A stretch of DNA of 10,985 bases from Candidatus Omnitrophota bacterium (GTDB lineage: Bacteria > Omnitrophota > Gorgyraeia > Zapsychrales > Zapsychraceae): contig DAOWBD010000019.1 in assembly GCA_030634235.1 (NCBI GenBank), forward strand, positions 1 through 10,985, given 5' to 3'. The stretch's first letter is position 1, and the number at the start of each line of letters is the position of its first letter. Of the stretch, positions 6,228 to 10,985 are shown piece by piece. Both the position numbers and the translations under genes were made by a program. The notes below the pieces were generated by a model. That model saw only the letters and a program-made list of their open reading frames with translations, ran no database searches and had not been told where the DNA came from.

Positions 6228-7121
6228 ATGAAAGTTGAAGTAAAAAAAGTTAACGCGGTTAAACGTGAATTAAGATTTGAGATTCCGAAAGAACGGGTTT
6301 CTCAGAAATTTGATGAAGTCTATAAGGAATTAGGGAAGATCGTTAAAGTGAAGGGATTTCGTCCAGGGAAAGTGCCTCGGCATATTCTGGAATCGCAGCA
6401 CAGCAAAACGGCTCAAGACGAGGTTTTTCAAAAGCTTATCCCTGAAGTGTATCATGAGGGTGTTACGCAAGAAAACCTGGTTCCGATCGACATGCCGGAG
6501 ATAGAAGATGTTAATTTCAGGGATGGGACGATTACTTTTACGGCTAAGCTGGATATTAAGCCTGAGGTTAAGGTTGATAATTACATAGGAGTCAAGGTTA
6601 AGCGTAAGAGCTCGACGGTAACCGATGAGGAAATCAATAAAACGCTCGAATATTTCAAACAGGGGCAGGGGCAGGATAAAAATATTGAGATCGATGATGC
6701 TTTTGCTCATGGTCTTGGGTATCCCAATTTGGAGGAATTCAAAAAATCCCTTTCCCGGCAGCTTGAGCTGGATAAAGACCGGCAAAACCGCTTTGATGTT
6801 GAGAATCAGATCATTGAGAATCTCCTGAAGAAGGCGAAACTGGCTGTTCCGCAGACATTGGTGCGCCGACAGATCGAGCATCGAGTCGAAGAAGGCAAGA
6901 AGAGGTTAGCGGATCAGGGTCTTTCGGCTGAAGAGATCACTAAAAAGGAAGAGGAAATGCGCAAGGAGCTGCGTGATCCTGTGGAACGTGACGTCAAGGT
7001 GTATTTGATTCTCGACAAGATCGCGCAGATCGAGAAAATTGAAGTTAAAGAAGGGGAAAATCTACCGGCAAAGACAATGGAATTCTTATTAAAAGAAGCA
7101 AAGTGGGAGGAGGCTAAATAA
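6228..7121 (+). CDS. tig: Trigger factor lacking the PPIase domain
   Basis: Trigger factor is the ribosome-bound chaperone that meets nascent chains at the exit tunnel. Residues 1-120 form the ribosome-binding domain, with the signature loop GFRPGKVPR at 43-51. The usual protein is about 430 residues with an FKBP-type prolyl isomerase domain in the middle (about 150-245 in E. coli). Here the protein has only 297. After the pre-PPIase helix (TDEEINKTLEYF, 132-143) the chain passes through a GQGQ linker (146-149) straight into the chaperone-domain segment (IDDAFAHGLGY, 155-165; LEEFKKSL, 168-175). The helical arms follow at about 170-275 with VPQTLVRRQIEHRV (207-220). The frame is intact from start to stop, so this is a domain loss and not decay. 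PPIase activity should be absent while ribosome binding and holdase activity are expected to remain. The gene stops one base before the clpP ATG. Confidence 0.92.
   Translation: MKVEVKKVNAVKRELRFEIPKERVSQKFDEVYKELGKIVKVKGFRPGKVPRHILESQHSKTAQDEVFQKLIPEVYHEGVTQENLVPIDMPEIEDVNFRDGTITFTAKLDIKPEVKVDNYIGVKVKRKSSTVTDEEINKTLEYFKQGQGQDKNIEIDDAFAHGLGYPNLEEFKKSLSRQLELDKDRQNRFDVENQIIENLLKKAKLAVPQTLVRRQIEHRVEEGKKRLADQGLSAEEITKKEEEMRKELRDPVERDVKVYLILDKIAQIEKIEVKEGENLPAKTMEFLLKEAKWEEAK
7105..7113 (+). promoter_or_regulatory. Strong ribosome binding site of clpP
   Basis: GGGAGGAGG lies inside the end of tig, nine bases upstream of the clpP ATG at 7123. It settles the ATG at 7123 over the in-frame ATG ten codons later, and suggests high translation of ClpP relative to its neighbours. 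Confidence 0.7.
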
Positions 7122-7122
7122 C

Positions 7123-7734
7123 ATGGAACCAAGATCGCAAGTATTAGTACCGATGGTTGTTGAAAAAAGTGGCCAAGGGGAACGGGCTTATGATATTTAC
7201 TCGCGCCTTTTGAAGGACCGAATTATTTTTATCGGGACCGCCATTGATGATATGGTTGCCAATCTGATTATTGCCCAATTGCTTTTTTTGCAGAGCGAGG
7301 ATGCGACGAAGGATATTAATGTTTATATCAATTCGCCGGGCGGGTCGGTTACGGCCGGATTAGCGATCTATGACACGATGCAATTTGTCAAGCCGGATGT
7401 CGGCACATATTGTATTGGCCAGGCGGCAAGCATGGGGTCGCTTTTGCTGGCTGCCGGAGCGAAGGGGAAACGTTTTGCGCTGCCGTACTCGAGAATCATG
7501 ATTCACCAACCGTGGGGCGGGGTCCAGGGAAGCGCGAGCGATATCTCCATTCAGGCCCAGGAGATCCTTCGCATGAAGGAAGAATTAACGAAGATATTAG
7601 CTGATCACAGCGGTCAGGATTTTGAAAAAGTGAAGGCTGATTGCGACCGCGATTATTTCATGTCTGCCGCGGAAGCTAAAACGTATGGCCTTGTCGACGA
7701 AGTGATCGTCCACGCAGGTAAGGGTAAGAAATAA
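7123..7734 (+). CDS. clpP: ATP-dependent Clp protease proteolytic subunit
   Basis: ClpP forms the tetradecameric serine-protease barrel that works with ClpX or ClpA/C unfoldases in the cytoplasm. The 203-residue length is normal. The catalytic triad is visible: Ser103 in GQAASMGS (99-106), His128 in MIHQPWGG (126-133) and Asp177 just before YFMSA. The N-terminal LVPMVVE followed by GERAYDIYSRLLKDRI (19-34) and the oxyanion-region NSPGGSV (70-76) are family hallmarks. A short propeptide may be removed, as in other ClpPs. The gene directly follows tig, the common tig-clpP order, but clpX does not come next; an aminotransferase starts six bases after the stop. The cognate unfoldase must be encoded elsewhere. 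Confidence 0.97.
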   Translation: MEPRSQVLVPMVVEKSGQGERAYDIYSRLLKDRIIFIGTAIDDMVANLIIAQLLFLQSEDATKDINVYINSPGGSVTAGLAIYDTMQFVKPDVGTYCIGQAASMGSLLLAAGAKGKRFALPYSRIMIHQPWGGVQGSASDISIQAQEILRMKEELTKILADHSGQDFEKVKADCDRDYFMSAAEAKTYGLVDEVIVHAGKGKK

Positions 7735-7740
7735 AGAGAA

Positions 7741-8901
7741 ATGAAACGGAATTTACTGCTGACACCCGGCCCGACACAAATTCCGCCGGAGATATGCGCG
7801 GCGCTCGGCCGTCCGATCATTCATCACCGCACCCCCCAGTTTCAGTCAAATTTACGAGAAGCGATCAAGGGGCTGCGGTATGTCTTACAGACGGAGAAAG
7901 AGGTTTATCTTCTCGCGTCATCGGGGACCGGAGGAATGGAGGCTGCCGTTGCTAATCTGCTTTCGGCCGGGGATCGCGCGATCACGGTTGATGGTGGGAA
8001 GTTCGGGGCGCGTTGGGCCGAGCTTTGCGATGCGTACGGCGCTGAGCCTGAGGTTATTAATGTCGAGTGGGGAAAGGCGGTTGAACCCGGGCAGATCAAA
8101 AGTCTCCTTGATGCTGATCGCGATATTAAGGCGGTTTTTGTCACGCTTTGCGAAACCTCGACGGGTGTGACCTCCGATATCAAAACCATTGCGGATATTG
8201 TTAAAACGACAGAGGCTGTTCTTGTTGTCGATGGGATCAGCGGGGTCGGTGTGACCGACTTTCAAATGGACAACTGGGGTGTCGATGTTGTCGTCTGTGG
8301 TTCGCACAAAGGGTTCATGTTGCCGCCGGGGCTTAGTTTTATTTCGGCGAATGAGAAGGCTTTTGGGCTGATCGAACGCTCGACGAGTCCGCGTTATTAT
8401 TTCGATCTGAGGAAATACAAGGCGGCGTTTGCGAAAATCGATACGCCGTTTACACCGGCAACGGGAATTATTGTCGCGCTCAATGAAAGTTTGCGACGGT
8501 TTCGGGAAAATGGATTGGAAAACCTGTTTGCCCGTTATGCGCGTTTAGCGAGAGGGACAAGGGCCGCGGCGCGGGCTTTGGGTCTGACACTTCTTGCCGA
8601 TGAGTCCTGCATTTCGAATGTGCTGACGGCGATTAATCTTCCAGAGGACGTTGACGGTGGCGCGGTGGTCAAAATGATGCGGGATGCTCACGGGATCTCC
8701 ATTGCCGGCGGGCAGGCTCATTTGAAGGGAAAGATTATACGCATAGCCCACATGGGATGCGTTGATGAATATGATATCTTGACGGGAATTGCCTGTCTCG
8801 AGAAGGTTCTTTACGAGTTAGGATATTCATTCACTTGGGGAGCCGGATTAAGCGCGGCTCAGGAAGCATTCAATATTGACGAAGTTCCAAGCGTTGTATA
8901 A
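7741..8901 (+). CDS. Class V aminotransferase, probable phosphoserine (serine-pyruvate type) aminotransferase
   Basis: This is a PLP-dependent fold-type I, class V aminotransferase of the alanine-glyoxylate/serine-pyruvate (AGXT-like) family, 386 residues long. The N-terminal LLLTPGPTQIP (5-15) is the family opening. SGTGGMEA (61-68) binds the PLP phosphate, Asp164 (VVDGISGVG) pairs with the pyridine nitrogen, and Lys190 (CGSHKGFMLPPGLSF) is the Schiff-base lysine. RIAHMG near the C-terminus contains the conserved substrate-carboxylate arginine. It starts six bases after clpP and ends 11 bases before serA. The pairing with a PGDH gene, as in Thermotoga, suggests it does the SerC step: 3-phosphohydroxypyruvate plus glutamate to phosphoserine. 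That role is inferred from context. Serine-pyruvate or alanine-glyoxylate transamination is the alternative. A C-terminal tail of about 20 residues continues past the fold. Confidence 0.85.
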   Translation: MKRNLLLTPGPTQIPPEICAALGRPIIHHRTPQFQSNLREAIKGLRYVLQTEKEVYLLASSGTGGMEAAVANLLSAGDRAITVDGGKFGARWAELCDAYGAEPEVINVEWGKAVEPGQIKSLLDADRDIKAVFVTLCETSTGVTSDIKTIADIVKTTEAVLVVDGISGVGVTDFQMDNWGVDVVVCGSHKGFMLPPGLSFISANEKAFGLIERSTSPRYYFDLRKYKAAFAKIDTPFTPATGIIVALNESLRRFRENGLENLFARYARLARGTRAAARALGLTLLADESCISNVLTAINLPEDVDGGAVVKMMRDAHGISIAGGQAHLKGKIIRIAHMGCVDEYDILTGIACLEKVLYELGYSFTWGAGLSAAQEAFNIDEVPSVV

Positions 8902-8912
8902 ACGGAATACCT

Positions 8913-9794
8913 ATGAAAATTTTGATCAGTGATAAACTTGCTGACGAAGGGCTAGATATTTTAAAAGCGGTCGAGGATTTTGAAGTTGATTGCAAGTTCG
9001 GATTATTGCCGGAAGAGTTGAAAGCTGTCATTAAAGATTATCACGGATTGATCATCCGCAGCGGGACAAAAGTTACAGCGGACATTCTCGATGCGGCCGA
9101 CCAGCTTAAAGTGATCGGGCGCGCCGGCGTAGGGATGGACAATGTTGACCTGAAAGCGGCGACCAAAAAAGGTGTTATCGCGATGAATACTCCGTCGGGC
9201 AACACGACGGCGACCGCCGAGCACACGATGGGCATGATCCTGGCTTTAGCACGCAATATTCCCCAGGCCTATGCGTCGATGAAGGCGGGAAAGTGGGATC
9301 GCACGAAATTCCGCGGCGTCGAACTTCACGGGAAAAAGTTAGGGGTCATTGGGTTTGGCCGTATCGGCTCGACGGTTGCGAAGTTCGCCAAGGCCTTCGG
9401 CATGGAAGTCCTGGCCTATGATCCGTTCCTTTCGATGGAAATTGCCGACCAGAAAGGCGTTGTTATGGTCGCGATGGAGGCATTACTCAGCCAATCTGAT
9501 TATATAACGATGCATGTTCCTAAGAGCTCAGAGACAAGGAACCTTATTTCGGATAAAGAATTCGGCCTGATGAAGAAGACCGCGAGAGTGGTTAATTGCG
9601 CGCGAGGCGGGGTCATCAGTGAGGCGGCGCTCGTGAAAGCTTTGGAAGAAGGGAAGATCGCCGGATGCGCTTTGGATGTTTTTGAGCAAGAGCCCTTACC
9701 GCTGGATTCTCCGTTATTGAAATTTGATAATTGTATTGTCACACCACACCTAGGGGCCGCTACTTCTGAAGCTAAGGTTAATGTGGCTATTTAA
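8913..9794 (+). CDS. serA: D-3-phosphoglycerate dehydrogenase, short type, interrupted near the C-terminus by an in-frame TAA
   Basis: SerA oxidises 3-phosphoglycerate to 3-phosphohydroxypyruvate with NAD, the first step of serine synthesis. The readable frame is 293 residues. The N-terminal substrate-domain lobe is followed by GRAGVGMDNVD (69-79), the Rossmann motif GFGRIGS (147-153) and Asp170 for NAD preference. Catalytic Arg231 (NCARGG), Glu260 (FEQEP) and His279 (TPHLGA) are all present. The frame then meets TAA at 9792-9794, just after EAKVNVAI, in the middle of a conserved C-terminal helix. The same frame continues for 24 more sensible codons to TAG at 9867-9869. With the stop read as an amino acid the protein would be 318 residues, a normal length for PGDHs lacking the regulatory ACT domain. 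Without the tail, the last segment that packs back onto the substrate domain is missing, so stability and activity are uncertain. Confidence 0.88.
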   Translation: MKILISDKLADEGLDILKAVEDFEVDCKFGLLPEELKAVIKDYHGLIIRSGTKVTADILDAADQLKVIGRAGVGMDNVDLKAATKKGVIAMNTPSGNTTATAEHTMGMILALARNIPQAYASMKAGKWDRTKFRGVELHGKKLGVIGFGRIGSTVAKFAKAFGMEVLAYDPFLSMEIADQKGVVMVAMEALLSQSDYITMHVPKSSETRNLISDKEFGLMKKTARVVNCARGGVISEAALVKALEEGKIAGCALDVFEQEPLPLDSPLLKFDNCIVTPHLGAATSEAKVNVAI

Positions 9795-9869
9795 AGTGCG
9801 GAATCAGTACGTGATGCCCTATTGGGAAAGGGAATCGATAATGCTGCAAACTTCCCTTTAAAGATGTAG
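9795..9869 (+). pseudogene. Detached C-terminal tail of serA
   Basis: Directly after the TAA at 9792-9794 the serA frame continues as SAESVRDALLGKGIDNAANF and then PLKM before TAG. The stretch VRDALLGKGIDNAAN is the usual end of the catalytic part of PGDHs (pattern L.GKGI.NA.N.P). It has no start codon or ribosome binding site of its own, so it would be made only by readthrough or if the TAA is an error. The TAG lies seven bases before the next gene, matching the tight spacing in this window and supporting 9869 as the original gene end. Confidence 0.82.
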
Positions 9870-9876
9870 GTATGAT

Positions 9877-10629
9877 ATGGGTCATGAAATTGTAAATCAG
9901 AATTTTTTGTTCACATTGCTTCCAGCCTTTAAGGTCGGTGTTAATGATGCCATTAATCCTTGCGGATTTGCTACGGCACTGGTCTTTATCTATTACCTGT
10001 CGGCAATTGGATATACTCAAAAACGGGTTTTCTGGTTTGGTCTTCTTTTTATTTTATCGTCTGTGGCGGCGCATTTTGGATTGACCATTGGGTTCTTCGA
10101 TCCGATCGTGACAAGCTCTTTGGTTCTGCTGCTTTTGCGCGCTTTTTATTTTTTGTTAACCTCTGCTTTTCTTGTCCTCGGGGTTTTGAATATTATGGAT
10201 AGGTGGCAATACGAGAAATATTCTGACGTGAGACGATTCCGATGCAAGGTGCCAGCGTTCTTAAAGGATCTCGAGAACGAAAAGCCAGATCATAAGATAA
10301 AAACATTCTTGGTTATCGTGGGGTTTATTCTCTTAGTGCTTGTTGTCGGCATTCTTGTAACAGTGTGTAGTTCGCTTTATCCGCAGCGTGAGTACATTTT
10401 TATCGTTCATTCGTATTTAATGGCCGGTGGTAACGGGCGTTTTGCCTTTGCATCTTTTTTCCAATATGCCGTTGCTTCGACCTGGCCTTTAGTTGTTGCA
10501 TGGGCCGCGGTTCTTTGTTTAAACATGGCAAGAAAAAAGAAAAAAGCGATTTTATATTACAAGGTAATATCGTCCGCTTTATTTTTATCTGTCGGTGTTG
10601 GATTAGGGTATTTTCTTTTGAGTTCATAG
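9877..10629 (+). CDS. CcdA/DsbD-like integral membrane protein (putative thiol-electron carrier)
   Basis: This is a polytopic inner-membrane protein of 250 residues with about six or seven hydrophobic segments (about 22-44, 50-72, 80-106, 143-165, a weaker one at 172-184, 190-215 and 227-248) and basic loops such as RKKKK at 219-223. The first segment holds VNDAINPCGFAT (22-33), which resembles the DGINPCAF motif of the CcdA/DsbD transmembrane family. A second membrane cysteine, Cys164 (VTVCSSLYP), sits where that family has a second redox Cys (often in CTG). The pair Cys29/Cys164 would allow electron transfer from cytoplasmic thioredoxin to periplasmic partners. The motif around the second Cys is divergent, and no thioredoxin domain is attached. 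Cys123 in the loop and Cys214 are extra. It has a weak ribosome binding site. The gene looks somewhat more AT-rich than its neighbours. Function is inferred from motif only. Confidence 0.62.
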   Translation: MGHEIVNQNFLFTLLPAFKVGVNDAINPCGFATALVFIYYLSAIGYTQKRVFWFGLLFILSSVAAHFGLTIGFFDPIVTSSLVLLLLRAFYFLLTSAFLVLGVLNIMDRWQYEKYSDVRRFRCKVPAFLKDLENEKPDHKIKTFLVIVGFILLVLVVGILVTVCSSLYPQREYIFIVHSYLMAGGNGRFAFASFFQYAVASTWPLVVAWAAVLCLNMARKKKKAILYYKVISSALFLSVGVGLGYFLLSS

Positions 10630-10666
10630 CGAGGAAGACAGAGATTGTAATATATAAACGCTGATG

Positions 10667-10698
10667 CTAACCTATTTTGCGCGATTGCAAAAAGTTAG
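10667..10698 (+). promoter_or_regulatory. Imperfect hairpin in the purA leader
   Basis: The 96-base gap before purA holds CTAAC (10667-10671) and TTTTGC (10675-10680), complementary to GCAAAA (10687-10692) and GTTAG (10694-10698), with a six-base loop GCGATT and a 3-by-1 internal bulge. No T-run follows, so it is not a standard terminator. It could be a leader structure or chance. An AT-rich TATATAA lies upstream at 10651-10657, but without a clear -35. Confidence 0.25.
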
Positions 10699-10710
10699 TG
10701 TGATCAAATT

Positions 10711-10720
10711 GGAGAGAGGA
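10711..10720 (+). promoter_or_regulatory. Ribosome binding site of purA
   Basis: GGAGAGAGGA ends five bases before the ATG at 10726. It is one of the strongest ribosome binding sites in the window and fixes the purA start. Confidence 0.7.
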
Positions 10721-10725
10721 GCCTA

Positions 10726-10985
10726 ATGAATCTTGTTGTAATGGGAGCCCAATGGGGCGATGAAGGAAAAGGAACACTTATTGATATTATTTCCATGGAT
10801 ATGGACGTAACGGTCAGGTATCAGGGTGGGAATAATGCCGGCCACACGGTTGTTGTCGGAGACAAAGAGTATGTTTTTCACTTGCTTCCCTCGGCGATCC
10901 TGCATAAAGGTAAGGTTTGCGTGATCGGCAATGGGGTTGTTGTTGACCCGCTTGCGTTGCTAGAGGAGATCAAGGCTTTAGAGAA
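10726..10985 (+). CDS. purA: Adenylosuccinate synthetase, N-terminal part
   Basis: PurA joins IMP and aspartate using GTP to make adenylosuccinate, the first step from IMP to AMP. Only the first 86 codons are in the window and the frame is open at the right edge. The N-terminal signature GAQWGDEGKG (7-16), with the catalytic Asp and GTP-phosphate-binding glycines, is complete. The IMP-binding region YQGGNNAGHTV (32-42), with the catalytic His, follows, then the HLLPS segment (52-56). The start ATG has a strong ribosome binding site. The normal protein is about 430 residues, so roughly four fifths is outside the window. It is separated from the membrane protein gene by 96 bases, enough for its own promoter. 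Confidence 0.96.
   Translation, partial: MNLVVMGAQWGDEGKGTLIDIISMDMDVTVRYQGGNNAGHTVVVGDKEYVFHLLPSAILHKGKVCVIGNGVVVDPLALLEEIKALE

Noticed and set aside
8913..9869. A reassigned TAA codon (alternative genetic code)
   Set aside because: Other genes in the window (for example kdsB, kdsA, tig and clpP) end properly at TAA, so it acts as a normal stop here.
9780..9870. Frameshift as the cause of the serA interruption
   Set aside because: The tail after the stop is in the same frame as the upstream part, so no inserted or lost base is needed; a single substitution fits better.
1..10985. CRISPR arrays, tRNA or rRNA genes, insertion sequences, classic terminators
   Set aside because: No spaced direct repeats, tRNA-like cloverleaf arms, transposase motifs or GC hairpins followed by T-runs were seen on reading. 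Short features could still be missed without a computed search.

Overview
The window looks like a bacterial chromosome segment from a Gram-negative (LPS-making) lineage. It is densely packed, and every gene lies on the + strand. Base composition is moderate. The gene set (complete Kdo synthesis, lipopolysaccharide transport, short PGDH, reduced trigger factor) would fit an uncultured phylum such as Omnitrophota or a relative. That placement is inferred from gene content and protein style and was not tested. No rRNA, tRNA, CRISPR array, transposon or prophage gene was seen, and no stretch over 300 bases lacks a gene.

Region 1 (1-6180) is a lipopolysaccharide supercluster. It opens with the C-terminal half of a GT9 (heptosyltransferase-type) glycosyltransferase. 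Then come a heptose-phosphate kinase (hldA-type, kinase domain only), CMP-Kdo synthetase (kdsB), Kdo-8-phosphate synthase (kdsA, metal-dependent Cys type), arabinose-5-phosphate isomerase (kdsD), Kdo-8-phosphate phosphatase (kdsC), one protein that appears to combine LptC and LptA, and the LptB ATPase. All four steps from ribulose-5-phosphate to CMP-Kdo are present. They are followed directly by parts of the machine that moves finished LPS off the inner membrane. From hldA to lptB the spacings are 12 bases or less, or overlaps, so this is very likely one transcript.

Region 2 (6228-7734) is a protein-quality pair: a trigger factor with no FKBP-type PPIase domain, followed by clpP. The clpX often found next is absent.

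Region 3 (7741-9869) is a serine-biosynthesis pair: a class V aminotransferase probably standing in for SerC, and a short D-3-phosphoglycerate dehydrogenase (serA). The serA frame is cut by an in-frame TAA 24 codons before its apparent original end. The remaining codons are still readable downstream, which is the most striking anomaly in the window.

Region 4 (9877-10985) holds a divergent CcdA/DsbD-like membrane protein with two intramembrane cysteines, a short leader with an imperfect hairpin, and the start of purA, which runs off the right edge.

I did not find a wholly new multi-gene system. The points worth following are the interrupted serA, the LptC-LptA fusion, the PPIase-less trigger factor with a small repeat at the deletion junction, and the CcdA-like protein.
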